The notes under the pieces: generated by a model
Told to the model about the DNA's origin: nothing
The model's input: only the letters and a program-made list of their open reading frames with translations
The model's database searches: none
Origin: Bacteroidales bacterium UBA3810
Lineage (GTDB): Bacteria; Bacteroidota; Bacteroidia; Bacteroidales; Paludibacteraceae
Assembly: GCA_002368645.1 (NCBI GenBank)
Contig: DFEE01000018.1
Location: 1-64,000, forward strand
Length of the DNA stretch: 64,000 bases
Direction: 5' to 3'
Part shown: piece by piece, positions 8,672-17,546 of the stretch
How positions within the stretch are numbered: the first letter of the stretch is position 1
Layout of the letters: every line of letters starts with the position of its first letter
Made by a program: the position numbers and the translations under genes

Positions 8672-10274
8672 AAAATTCAAGGGCTTTACGGGTTATATCA
8701 TCATCGCGCTCAAACAGTGGGAAGAAACCTTCATCTCCCAATATATCCCGCACAATATAGGCATTGATAAGACGAATCAATAAAGGCTTGGATTTAGCAA
8801 TCTGTGCGTCATTGGGTTCTATCCCCTTTGACTTCGCAAATTCAATAAACTCCGGCAACCAATTGGTCTTTAGCAGGTGTTGCTCCAATGTGGTCCAATC
8901 ATTATAGCGGCTCAATTCACGGCGGTGAGTATCTGTGTAGCGGTACGCGAATTGGTAAGTATAAGCGAGGTTGACACACCTATTGTACCATGGGGTATTG
9001 TATGTCGTATCCCTTCCTACAAATATATCTGGCATAATACCTCCACCGCCACGGACAATGCGCCCTTTCTTGGTGAGATAGGTGGTAGTATCCGAGAGAT
9101 GAATAGAGTCTGCCGAATACAGTTCTCCGGAAATGAGCCTCTCGTAGAAATCGTTATCATACTCCTCCTGCTCGCCTAATTGATAGGGCTTCTGGATACA
9201 TCGTCCGGAAGGAGTGTAATAGCGTGCCACCGTTAAGCGGACTGCTGAACCGTCTTCAAATGGCATTTGCTGTTGCACAAGGCCTTTACCAAAAGAGCGA
9301 CGACCGATGATTGTTGCACGGTCGTTGTCTTGCATCGCACCGGCAAATATCTCTGAGGCTGAAGCCGAGAAATTGTCAATTAGCACAACTAATGGCACAT
9401 CTTTGAAACGACCCGTTCCATTGGCTCGTGCCTCATATTTGGGGTAAGCGCGACCCTGTGAATAGACGATGAGGTCACCTCTCTCCAAAAACTCGTTAGC
9501 CATCCTGATTGCCTGTTCCATATATCCGCCGGTATTCTCTCGCAAGTCAACAATATAGCGCGTGGCACCTTCTTTACGAAGTTGAGCAAGAGCCCCGATA
9601 AACTCATTATAAGTTGACTCTCCAAACTTATTAACGCGCACAAAACCCACATTATTCTTCATTATGAATGCCGCATCCACGGACTTGACGGGTATATCTC
9701 CACGGGTAATAGTATAGTACAATGTCTCGGCTACGCCGGAACGATTAACGCCGATTTTAACTTTAGTGCCTTTTGTGCCACGTAAGGTATGCATCACGCG
9801 TTCATTATTGATTCCTTTGCCTACAAAGGTCGAGTCATCAACTTCAATGATCTTATCGCCCGCCAAAAGGCCTGTTCCTTGTGCCGGACCACCGGAGATA
9901 ACGGCTACAACATGCACAGTATCATTCTGAATAGTGAACTGTACACCGATGCCGGAGAAAGAACCGGCTAACTCCGAATTGACGAGGTCAAGATCTTTCT
10001 TAGGAATATAGGCGGAGTGAGGATCTAACTCTTTAACCAGATCTGTCATCACCTTATCCTCAATAGAATCCATGTCTAAGGAATCTACATAAGCATTACG
10101 GATAAGGTTGAGGAGGTTGTCCACCTTGGATGACGGCTCGACCATCAGACGACCGTTCTGGATCATTATGCGTTGGGCATTAGCGCGGTTAGAAACCGCG
10201 TTCCCAATCAGTATCCCCACCAATAACATCACAATAGAGAGGGTGGGAAAGAGATATTTAGTAATCTTATTCAT
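8664..10274 (-). CDS. ctp: S41 family C-terminal processing peptidase
   Basis: Periplasmic tail-specific protease of 536 residues. N-terminal membrane anchor or signal (residues 8-30), PDZ domain with the GIGVQF and GDKIIEVDD segments (about 90-180), then the tail protease domain with catalytic Ser in DNFSASASEIFAG and Lys in RRSFGKGLVQQ. The C-terminal 150 residues are the extended helical domain common in Bacteroidota members. It follows the dCMP deaminase gene by 9 bases and overlaps ansA. Confidence 0.93.
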   Translation of the reverse strand: MNKITKYLFPTLSIVMLLVGILIGNAVSNRANAQRIMIQNGRLMVEPSSKVDNLLNLIRNAYVDSLDMDSIEDKVMTDLVKELDPHSAYIPKKDLDLVNSELAGSFSGIGVQFTIQNDTVHVVAVISGGPAQGTGLLAGDKIIEVDDSTFVGKGINNERVMHTLRGTKGTKVKIGVNRSGVAETLYYTITRGDIPVKSVDAAFIMKNNVGFVRVNKFGESTYNEFIGALAQLRKEGATRYIVDLRENTGGYMEQAIRMANEFLERGDLIVYSQGRAYPKYEARANGTGRFKDVPLVVLIDNFSASASEIFAGAMQDNDRATIIGRRSFGKGLVQQQMPFEDGSAVRLTVARYYTPSGRCIQKPYQLGEQEEYDNDFYERLISGELYSADSIHLSDTTTYLTKKGRIVRGGGGIMPDIFVGRDTTYNTPWYNRCVNLAYTYQFAYRYTDTHRRELSRYNDWTTLEQHLLKTNWLPEFIEFAKSKGIEPNDAQIAKSKPLLIRLINAYIVRDILGDEGFFPLFERDDDITRKALEFYE

Positions 10275-10283
10275 AATTTATTT

Positions 10284-10706
10284 TTATCCGTTGATAGGCA
10301 TATAGTCCACTTGCACGCCTGCGCGTATAAGGAGCTCTACACCATCCATAAGCCTATATTGCTCCCCATAAACGACACGTTTGATACCGCTTTGGATAAT
10401 CAGTTTTGAGCACTCCATACACGGAGACGCGGTCACATAGAGTGTCGCTCCGTCTGAAGAGTTGTTTGACCGGGCTACCTTCGTGAGGGCATTCGCCTCG
10501 GCATGGAGTACATAGGGCTTGGAAACATTATTCTCATCCTCGCATACATTCTCAAACCCCGAAGGCGTGCCGTTATAACCGTCAGAAATAATCATTTGAT
10601 TCTTAACGATGAGCGCGCCAACCTTGCGCCGTACACAATAGCTGTTCTCTGACCACGTAAAGGCCATCTTCATGTAGAGGTGATCTCGATGTTCTTGTTT
10701 CGTCAT
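10284..10706 (-). CDS. Deoxycytidylate (dCMP) deaminase
   Basis: Converts dCMP to dUMP for thymidylate synthesis. 140 residues with both zinc motifs of the cytidine deaminase fold: HAEANALTK (about 67-75) and SPCMECSKLI (about 93-102). Belongs to the ComEB/dCMP deaminase family. It lies 12 bases after mpl and 9 bases before ctp. Confidence 0.93.
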   Translation of the reverse strand: MTKQEHRDHLYMKMAFTWSENSYCVRRKVGALIVKNQMIISDGYNGTPSGFENVCEDENNVSKPYVLHAEANALTKVARSNNSSDGATLYVTASPCMECSKLIIQSGIKRVVYGEQYRLMDGVELLIRAGVQVDYMPING

Positions 10707-10718
10707 GGGGTAGGCAAT

Positions 10719-12038
10719 TTAGTTTTCTTTAGTCAGTAACTCTTTTGCAAAACTCTTAATATCAATACCATCAAAGGTTCCTGAAGACATCATCAGCAGT
10801 GCAGTGTTGTCATATTTCAGGGAGCGGAGCGTCTGTTGAAGTACTTCAGTATCCGTAAAGACCTGAACATTTTCTGTGCCAAAAGCCTTTTTGACATCCT
10901 TGGGGGATATCGTTTGCAACCGTTTATGGGCGATGACTTTCGGGTTGAAATAAATATAAGCGATATCAGCTTCGGCCATACAGTCTTTATATTGCGGCAG
11001 AAAATCAGCCATCAGGGAGGAGAAAGTATGCAACTCCATACAGGCGACTAACTGCTTGTCGGGATAATGTTCCTTAACAGCCGCAATAGTGGCTTTCAAC
11101 TTGGAAGGAGAATGTGCAAAATCTTTATAAGCAACGCGATTACCGACCTCTGCAATCTTCTCTAAACGGTTTGATGCACCTTTGAAAGATGCTATGGTTT
11201 GATAAAATACATCGGCTGGAATTCCTATTTGGCGGCAAGCGAAACATGCTGCCTGAAGATTCTGCATATTATGCTTGCCGAAAACAGTCATGGGCACATC
11301 ACCGCTGTACTCAATATATGGCATAATAGTAATGTCTTTAAGTTCCGCCGCAATGGATGCCAGATTCTCGTCCCGCGCATAGAAGATGAGGGTATTCTCA
11401 ATAGTGTGAGCGAATTTCCGGAAGGTATCGACATATTCGGGGAAGGTCGGAAAAACATTGATATGATCCCAGGCAATGCCCGTTAGGATGGCTATATGAG
11501 GATGGTACCACAAGAACTTAGACCTTAAGTCTAATGGACTTGTGAGGTACTCGTCTCCTTCGAAAACAGCATATTTGGCGGTATCGGAGAGTCGTACCAT
11601 TCGCTCAAATCCCTCTATCTGCGCTCCAACCATGTAGTCCGCTTCAATGCCTAATTTATCTAAGACATAGAGAATCATTGCTGTCGTGGTCGTCTTGCCA
11701 TGAGAGCCACCGACTACAATGCGAATCTTGTCTTTGGTTTGTTCGTAGAGATATTCCGGAAAGGAATAAATACGGATACCTAACTCGCGTGCACGAACAA
11801 GTTCGGGATTGTCTTCCCGCGCGTGCATGCCTAATATAATGGCATCAATATCCGGAGTTATCAACTCGGGGTGCCAACCCATTTCAGCCGGCAGCAATCC
11901 TGCTTGCTGCAAATGAGTGCGCGCGGGGTCGAAGATTTCATCATCCGACCCCGTTACCACGTAATTTGGCTTAGCTGCTACTGCCATCGCTAAATTGTGC
12001 ATCGCAGCCCCACCTATTGCAATAAAATGTATGCGCAT
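10719..12038 (-). CDS. mpl: UDP-N-acetylmuramate:L-alanyl-gamma-D-glutamyl-meso-diaminopimelate ligase
   Basis: Mur-ligase family enzyme that reattaches murein tripeptide to UDP-MurNAc during cell-wall recycling. 439 residues, slightly shorter than the Escherichia coli enzyme. Visible features: N-terminal Rossmann motif IHFIAIGGAAMHNLA, ATP-binding GGSHGKTTTT near residue 105, the EGDEYLT segment near 160, and AYKDFAHSPSK, which is typical of Mpl (MurC has DYGHHP here). The C-terminal ligase domain includes ACMELHTFSS. Co-directional with tig upstream, 23 bases away. Confidence 0.9.
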   Translation of the reverse strand: MRIHFIAIGGAAMHNLAMAVAAKPNYVVTGSDDEIFDPARTHLQQAGLLPAEMGWHPELITPDIDAIILGMHAREDNPELVRARELGIRIYSFPEYLYEQTKDKIRIVVGGSHGKTTTTAMILYVLDKLGIEADYMVGAQIEGFERMVRLSDTAKYAVFEGDEYLTSPLDLRSKFLWYHPHIAILTGIAWDHINVFPTFPEYVDTFRKFAHTIENTLIFYARDENLASIAAELKDITIMPYIEYSGDVPMTVFGKHNMQNLQAACFACRQIGIPADVFYQTIASFKGASNRLEKIAEVGNRVAYKDFAHSPSKLKATIAAVKEHYPDKQLVACMELHTFSSLMADFLPQYKDCMAEADIAYIYFNPKVIAHKRLQTISPKDVKKAFGTENVQVFTDTEVLQQTLRSLKYDNTALLMMSSGTFDGIDIKSFAKELLTKEN

Positions 12039-12061
12039 AGGCGCTATGTTATTAGTATTGA

Positions 12062-13408
12062 TTATGCAAAGAGTTTGCCGAAGTCTTCGTGACTGATCTC
12101 CTTCGTCTCAATCTTGGCGACAGTTTTGAGAGCAGCATACACCTTATTCTCGGCTACGCGTTCAACGAGTCCGCGCAATTGTTGGTCATTCTTAAGCATT
12201 TCCTGTGCATAAGAAGTGAGATATTGATCCTCTACATGCATCAGACCATATTGCATGAATTGCATACGGGCAACTTCTTTTGCATAGGCCTCTACATCTT
12301 CTTTCTCGACTTTAATCTCAAACTTCTGCATCAACTGGTCTTTTGCCAATTGCCATTTAAGTTCATCAAGCATAGCGGGATACTCTTTCTCAAGTTTTTC
12401 GGCATCCATCTTTTCCTTATCGGAGGTCGCCAATACCCAGCGCTTGAGGAATGCGTCGGGGAAAACAACTGCCTCAAGCTTTTTCATCACTGCGGCTTTA
12501 ACATCAAGACCAAACTTGTATTCCGCGTCTTGTGCCATGTTAGACTCAATCTCCTCGCGCACTTTCTGACGGAAAGCCGCTTCGTCGGCAATCGTGTTTT
12601 CGCCATATACTTTTGCGAAAAGTTCACCATCAATCTTAGCTGCTTGATGACGACGGATTTTCTGAATCTCGAAAGTGAAATCAGCATTAAGGTTCTCGGC
12701 CTCCTCTTTCTTGATACTGAGCATTGAAGCTACCTCAACAGCAGAGTCATAGGCCTTCATGGGGTTGAACGTAACGACATCGCCCAACTTCTTGCCATAG
12801 AATGCTTTGGCGATTTCCTCATTCTTCATATAGCGAGGATTGAGCATCGCATTCTCCTTTTGGATAGGAGCAGCATCGTTGCCGACTTCTTTCAATAGAC
12901 CGGTCAACACATCACCTTCTTTCACTTCTTCTACTTCAACGGACTCACCATAACGATCTGCATAGCCCTCTACCTGCTTTTCTACCATATCATCTGTTAC
13001 AGTGATATGATATTCTGTCAGTTTATTATTGGCATTGAGAGAAGCATCAAACTTAGGAGCCAGACCGAGGTCAAAAGCAAAGGTGAAAGTATCTGCATTC
13101 TCCAAATCAATGGCCGGTGTCAACTCTTCATTGGGCAGCGGCTCGCCGAGCACTTGCAGTTTCTCTGTCTCAATATATTCGCTGAGCTTTTGACCTAAAG
13201 TCTTGTTAATAACTTCTGCCTTAACGGACTTACCATACATTTTCTTAACGAGTCCCATCGGAACATTGCCGGGACGGAAACCCGGTACGGAAGCTTTACG
13301 ACGGAAGTCCTTCAGTTCTTTCTCCACTTCAGCTTGGTAGTCAGCCGGTTCAATTGTTAACGTGACTACGGTTTGAAGATCTTTCGGTTCAGTTCTTTCA
13401 ATTTTCAT
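12062..13408 (-). CDS. tig: Trigger factor
   Basis: Ribosome-bound chaperone, 448 residues. The N-terminal ribosome-binding domain carries the signature PGFRPGNVPMGLVKK (about 42-56; the family motif is GFRxGxxP). The central FKBP-like segment around KEGDVLTGLLKEV is strongly diverged and may lack peptidyl-prolyl isomerase activity, which is usual for Bacteroidota versions. The C-terminal substrate-binding helices follow. It sits just downstream of a tRNA gene on the same strand, and no separate promoter was found between them. Confidence 0.93.
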   Translation of the reverse strand: MKIERTEPKDLQTVVTLTIEPADYQAEVEKELKDFRRKASVPGFRPGNVPMGLVKKMYGKSVKAEVINKTLGQKLSEYIETEKLQVLGEPLPNEELTPAIDLENADTFTFAFDLGLAPKFDASLNANNKLTEYHITVTDDMVEKQVEGYADRYGESVEVEEVKEGDVLTGLLKEVGNDAAPIQKENAMLNPRYMKNEEIAKAFYGKKLGDVVTFNPMKAYDSAVEVASMLSIKKEEAENLNADFTFEIQKIRRHQAAKIDGELFAKVYGENTIADEAAFRQKVREEIESNMAQDAEYKFGLDVKAAVMKKLEAVVFPDAFLKRWVLATSDKEKMDAEKLEKEYPAMLDELKWQLAKDQLMQKFEIKVEKEDVEAYAKEVARMQFMQYGLMHVEDQYLTSYAQEMLKNDQQLRGLVERVAENKVYAALKTVAKIETKEISHEDFGKLFA

Positions 13409-13441
13409 CTGATATACTTATTTTAATTACTCTCTTGCGTG

Positions 13442-13466
13442 GAGCAGCGCCTTTGCGGCGCTGCTC
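13442..13466 (-). other. Perfect hairpin between tRNA and tig
   Basis: A 10-bp GC-rich perfect stem (13442-13451 with 13457-13466) with a 5-base loop, just 3' of the tRNA on the minus strand. There is no T-run after it, so it may be a processing or pausing element in a tRNA-tig transcript rather than a terminator. Confidence 0.5.
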
Positions 13467-13468
13467 TG

Positions 13469-13543
13469 TGGTCTCAGTAGGGCTTGAACCTACGACCCCC
13501 TGATTATGAGTCAGGTGCTACTAACCAACTGAGCTATGAGACC
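13469..13543 (-). tRNA. tRNA with CAU anticodon (elongator Met or Ile2)
   Basis: A 75-nt cloverleaf: acceptor stem GGTCTCA/TGAGACC, anticodon stem CCTGA/TCAGG with loop CTCATAA, T-arm GTAGG-TTCAAGC-CCTAC. CCA is not encoded. It is not the initiator, which would start CGCGGG or similar. Elongator Met and lysidine-modified Ile2 both carry CAU and cannot be separated safely by eye. The 3' side of the D-stem reads TAGC where GAGC is usual, giving a 13-22 mismatch and a loop one base longer than usual. Confidence 0.93.
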
Positions 13544-13550
13544 ATGTTTT

Positions 13551-15164
13551 TTATTTCTGTTGACTATCTAAGATGCTTCTCTTATAAAGGGCATCGGTTT
13601 CTTCGCGCGTTATCCGTTTCTGATCCTCATCCAACTCAGGAATGAACACAATCATACCCTCTTCGAGGTCATTGGGATCCGGAATGATATCTTGGTTTGC
13701 AAGGTAGATATATACCCAGCAGTGGGTGTTCTTATAGTACTTACGAGCAAGATGTGCGAAAGTTTCGCCCGGACCGACCATCACTTTCTTGTCATTATAC
13801 CGTATTTGCTCTGCGCGGAACGCTGCCTCGTCCATGATGTGAATTTCAGCGCGACGATCGGCCTGCCAAGCATTCTTATCAGTTCCATGAATCTTACCAC
13901 GACCGATAGGCAATACATGCGTCTCATCCACATCGTAGTCCAAGAGCGCCTTGGTCACACTGAAAGCACGACGGGCTCCTAAGGCATTATTTAGTTCATT
14001 CGTTCCCGAATCATCGCAGTAACCCACTACAACCGCGTATGCATCATCAGTATTAATCTTGTCAGCAGCACCATAAATAGTGGCTTTATCTCCCTCGGTC
14101 AACTCGTGTCCGTTCACTCCAAAGTAAATAACTTTATAAGGAATGCTGTTATCCAAGATTTCGTCACGATCATCTACCTTGTCTCTCTGCTCAATGAACT
14201 GTTGTGTTACAACGGCAGGCTCCTTGATAATTGTCGTTTCGTGACGTTCAATGAGATAAACGGTATCTTTGTGGTAAATAACAATAGTGTCCTTCTTAAC
14301 CTCGCGTTCAGTATTATTAACGGGTTCAACTTGTGCAAAGGTAACCATGTTCTTGCAGTGGCTCTTTTTACGAGCGTCAATTTTCCAGCGAAGCATGGCT
14401 GTCAAGTCTAAAACGCCATCATTGTTATTACCTCTTACGCGACCGTCTAACTCGTCGTGTAGCGACATGTTATAGGTCGCTCTAACACCTACCGCAATTG
14501 AGCGGCTGACATTGAACTCAAACGAGGCACCGAACATGATAACTCCGTCGCTCTTGTACTTATCCATCCGCTGTGCAGGCTGATTGAGCGAACCTTGATA
14601 ATCCAAAGTTTGGTAAGAATTACCGGTGGCTTTGTCTACACGCCATTTATATGTATTAGGATAATAAATGCTGTTGTTGTACCAATACATTCCACCGCCT
14701 AACATCAAATTGAGTGCGAAAAGTTTGTGGGCATTAATGGCACGCCAGCAATTGAAGATATCAAAAGTGATAAAAGCATTCGCTTGATGCATCATGCCTT
14801 CTAAAATCAACCCGTCTACCGCTACCGAACCTCCGGCACCGGTGACACCATAACGGCGGAATACGTACTCTGCACCAATACCCCAAGTAGGATTAAAATT
14901 GTACTCGAAACCCAATCCAACTGTTGGAGCATTAAAAGCATGTTTCTTCTCCGAACTGAAATCGCCGTCAAACATATTAGCACCGGCTTGGAGATAAAGC
15001 GCCCAATTAGTCACTTCAGAAGATACCACATCCTGATCCTTGAAGGGGTGAATGCCTAATACCTCTTCTTGTCGCTGTGCATTATTCTCCCCTGCCGCTT
15101 TTGCACTTAAGGCGGAAAAGAGGCAGATGGCAAGACAGGCTAATACGAGTTTTTTATACATCAT
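13551..15164 (-). CDS. OmpA-family outer-membrane protein with C-terminal LysM-like domain
   Basis: A 537-residue secreted protein: signal peptide (about 1-23, ending KAAGEN), N-terminal beta-barrel-like domain (about 45-260, alternating aromatic strands), a linker with VIYHKDTVYLIER, an OmpA peptidoglycan-binding domain (about 345-455) and a C-terminal stretch (about 455-520: VGPGETFAHLARKYY, then IYLANQDIIPDPNDLEEGM) that looks like a LysM module. In the OmpA domain the usual GHTDSxG is GYCDDSGTNE, but the diaminopimelate-contacting Asp and the RRA arginine remain. Two cell-wall-binding modules in series suggest a barrel that tethers the outer membrane to peptidoglycan. Transcribed from its own promoter at 15213-15245, divergent from pta. 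Confidence 0.85.
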   Translation of the reverse strand: MMYKKLVLACLAICLFSALSAKAAGENNAQRQEEVLGIHPFKDQDVVSSEVTNWALYLQAGANMFDGDFSSEKKHAFNAPTVGLGFEYNFNPTWGIGAEYVFRRYGVTGAGGSVAVDGLILEGMMHQANAFITFDIFNCWRAINAHKLFALNLMLGGGMYWYNNSIYYPNTYKWRVDKATGNSYQTLDYQGSLNQPAQRMDKYKSDGVIMFGASFEFNVSRSIAVGVRATYNMSLHDELDGRVRGNNNDGVLDLTAMLRWKIDARKKSHCKNMVTFAQVEPVNNTEREVKKDTIVIYHKDTVYLIERHETTIIKEPAVVTQQFIEQRDKVDDRDEILDNSIPYKVIYFGVNGHELTEGDKATIYGAADKINTDDAYAVVVGYCDDSGTNELNNALGARRAFSVTKALLDYDVDETHVLPIGRGKIHGTDKNAWQADRRAEIHIMDEAAFRAEQIRYNDKKVMVGPGETFAHLARKYYKNTHCWVYIYLANQDIIPDPNDLEEGMIVFIPELDEDQKRITREETDALYKRSILDSQQK

Positions 15165-15212
15165 TTACTTCATTTTTTTGTGAGCCGGCGGTCTTGTTTT
15201 CGCAAAACCGCG

Positions 15213-15245
15213 GCAAAATTAGTATTTTTTTTCGAAACACGCAAA
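15213..15245 (-). promoter_or_regulatory. Promoter of the OmpA-like gene
   Basis: On the minus strand: TTTG (15245-15242), 20-base spacer, TAATTTTGC (15221-15213). The start codon is about 45 bases downstream. Confidence 0.8.
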
Positions 15246-15259
15246 TTTTTTTTGTTTTT

Positions 15260-15292
15260 TTTGTATTATTCATTTTTTTTTGCTACTTTTGC
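15260..15292 (+). promoter_or_regulatory. Promoter of the pta-ackA operon
   Basis: TTTG at 15260-15263, 20-base spacer containing TTCA, TACTTTTGC at 15284-15292. The predicted leader is only about 15 bases. It lies back to back with the promoter of the OmpA-like gene, separated by a T-rich stretch. Confidence 0.8.
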
Positions 15293-15310
15293 ACCAAATT
15301 TGTGTATTAA

Positions 15311-16321
15311 ATGCATAATCAAATGACAATATTAGAGCAAATGACAGAACGGGCAAAGCAAAATCCACGGAGGATTGTTTTGCCGGAAGGTGATGAACCT
15401 CGTACCCTTGAGGCTGCGAACATTATTTTGAAGGAAAAGATTGCACAACTCATTTTGATTGGTGATCCGGTGGTAATTAATCGTATGGCGGAGGAGAAAG
15501 GCTATGCCTACATCCGTGAAGCCAAAATTGTTAATCCCCTTACTGACCCCAAGATGGGCGAATATGCCACTCTTTTGTACGAATTGCGCAAAGCAAAGGG
15601 CATGACTCCTGAAGAGGCGGCTAAAAAGGCACAAGATCCCTTGTACTTGGGTTGCCTGATGATTAAAAATGGTGATGCCGACGGCGAGTTGGCAGGTGCC
15701 CGTGGCACTACCGCAGACACCATTCGCCCGGCATTCCAAATCCTCAAAACCAAACCCGGCGTGAAGATTGTCAGCGGAGCGTTCTTGATGTTGACGCCCG
15801 CCAAACAATTGGGTGAGGAGGGAATGCTCTTCTTTGCAGACTGCGCTGTTAACCCTTGCCCCAATGCGGAAGAATTGGCACAGATAGCCATTTCTACAGC
15901 CGAAACCGCACGCGTCTTAGGTGGATATGAGCCGCGGGTGGCAATGTTGTCCTTCTCGACCAAAGGGTCTGCTAAACATGAACTGATAGATAAAGTTACC
16001 GAGGCTACCCGCATCGCTAAGGAGTTGGCTCCCGACCTCAACTTGGACGGCGAGTTGCAAGCAGATGCGGCGCTCGTTGAATCTGTCGGTGCTAAGAAAG
16101 CTCCCGGCAGCCCTGTGGCGGGCAAAGCCAATGTGCTTGTCTTCCCGGACTTGCAAGCCGGTAATATAGGTTATAAACTGGTAGAACGCTTCTCCGGTGC
16201 CGATGCTATCGGACCTATCCTGCAAGGCATAGCCGCGCCCGTTAATGACCTCAGCCGAGGCTGCAAAGTACAAGATATCGTTCAAATGGTAGTTATCACC
16301 GCTAATCAGGCTATTAAGTAA
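15311..16321 (+). CDS. pta: Phosphate acetyltransferase
   Basis: Converts acetyl-CoA and phosphate to acetyl phosphate. 336 residues, the short form without the regulatory N-terminal domains of the enterobacterial enzyme. Typical family segments are RIVLPEGDEPRTL near the N-terminus, GELAGARGTTADTIRPAF near 125-142 and VLVFPDLQAGNIGYKLVER near 275. It starts about 15 bases after the predicted transcription start and is followed 6 bases later by ackA, forming the acetate/ATP branch of fermentation. Confidence 0.95.
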   Translation: MHNQMTILEQMTERAKQNPRRIVLPEGDEPRTLEAANIILKEKIAQLILIGDPVVINRMAEEKGYAYIREAKIVNPLTDPKMGEYATLLYELRKAKGMTPEEAAKKAQDPLYLGCLMIKNGDADGELAGARGTTADTIRPAFQILKTKPGVKIVSGAFLMLTPAKQLGEEGMLFFADCAVNPCPNAEELAQIAISTAETARVLGGYEPRVAMLSFSTKGSAKHELIDKVTEATRIAKELAPDLNLDGELQADAALVESVGAKKAPGSPVAGKANVLVFPDLQAGNIGYKLVERFSGADAIGPILQGIAAPVNDLSRGCKVQDIVQMVVITANQAIK

Positions 16322-16327
16322 CAAGGT

Positions 16328-17518
16328 ATGAAAATTTTGGTTCTCAACTGCGGTAGTAGCAGTATCAAATATGCGCTGTATGATATGGCGCAAGGTAAAC
16401 AACTGACCTCCGGCGGCGCCGAGCGCGTTGGTGCCGAAGGCTCGTTCGTCAAAGTCAAAATGCCCGATGGCTCGAAGGAGAAAATTATGGTTAATATCCC
16501 CGAGCACACTGCCGGTGTGAAGTTTATTTTCTCGCTCTTGACAGATGCTAAGTACGGTGTTATCCAATCGTTGGACGAAATTGGCGCAGTCGGTCACCGC
16601 ATGGTGCATGGCGGCGAAAAATTTAAACAATCGGTGCTTATTACCGAAGAGGTGATTAAAGAGTTTATGGCGGTGAGCGACTTAGCGCCCCTGCATAATT
16701 TTGCCAATCTCAAAGGCATTCGCGCCGTACAGGAGTTGATGCCGAACCTTCCGCAGGTCGGAGTCTTTGATACGGCTTTCCATCAGACCATGCCCGACTA
16801 TGCTTACATGTACGCCTTGCCTTATGAACTATATAAGGAATATGGTATTCGTCGATACGGCTTCCATGGTACGAGCCACCGTTATGTCAGCCAAAGAGTG
16901 TGCGACTTCTTGGGTGTGGATATTAAGACCCAAAAGATTATCACCTGCCATATCGGTAATGGTGCTTCCTTAGCGGCTGTCAAGGAAGGGGAGTGTGTGG
17001 ATACAACAATGGGCTTGACCCCCTTAGAGGGCCTCATGATGGGCACCCGTAGCGGCGATATTGACGCCGGTGCTGTGACCTATCTCGAAACCAAATTAGG
17101 CTATACCCCGGAGCAGATGTCCACCCTCTTGAATAAGCAATCCGGCTTAGACGGTATCGCGCATCTCGGTGCTGATATGCGCGACTTAGAGGCGGCTAAA
17201 GATGCTGGTAATGATATGGCGCGTCTCGCTATTGATATGTACACCTACCGCGTGAAGAAATACATCGGTGCCTTTGCCGCTGCGATGAATGGTGTGGATA
17301 TCATTGTCTTTACTGCCGGAGTCGGTGAAAATCAAATCCGTATCCGAAAGATGATGACTACCGGTCTGGACTACTTAGGTGTCAAACTGGATGATACTCG
17401 CAATGATGTACGCGGCGAAGAGCGTATCCTTTCTGCCGAGGACAGCAAGGTTAAGGTCGTCTTGATTCCCACGGACGAAGAATATATGATTGCCAAAGAC
17501 ACTATGGCGCTTATCTGA
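16328..17518 (+). CDS. ackA: Acetate kinase
   Basis: Makes ATP and acetate from acetyl phosphate and ADP. 396 residues, usual length. ASKHA-fold signatures: N-terminal VLNCGSSSIKYALYD, the GFHGTSHRYV segment near residue 178, IITCHIGNGASLAAV near 203 and FTAGVGENQIRIR near 325. Operon partner of pta; its stop is 28 bases before the GH13 gene. Confidence 0.96.
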   Translation: MKILVLNCGSSSIKYALYDMAQGKQLTSGGAERVGAEGSFVKVKMPDGSKEKIMVNIPEHTAGVKFIFSLLTDAKYGVIQSLDEIGAVGHRMVHGGEKFKQSVLITEEVIKEFMAVSDLAPLHNFANLKGIRAVQELMPNLPQVGVFDTAFHQTMPDYAYMYALPYELYKEYGIRRYGFHGTSHRYVSQRVCDFLGVDIKTQKIITCHIGNGASLAAVKEGECVDTTMGLTPLEGLMMGTRSGDIDAGAVTYLETKLGYTPEQMSTLLNKQSGLDGIAHLGADMRDLEAAKDAGNDMARLAIDMYTYRVKKYIGAFAAAMNGVDIIVFTAGVGENQIRIRKMMTTGLDYLGVKLDDTRNDVRGEERILSAEDSKVKVVLIPTDEEYMIAKDTMALI

Positions 17519-17546
17519 ATAACCTACCCATCATCATGATACCATA

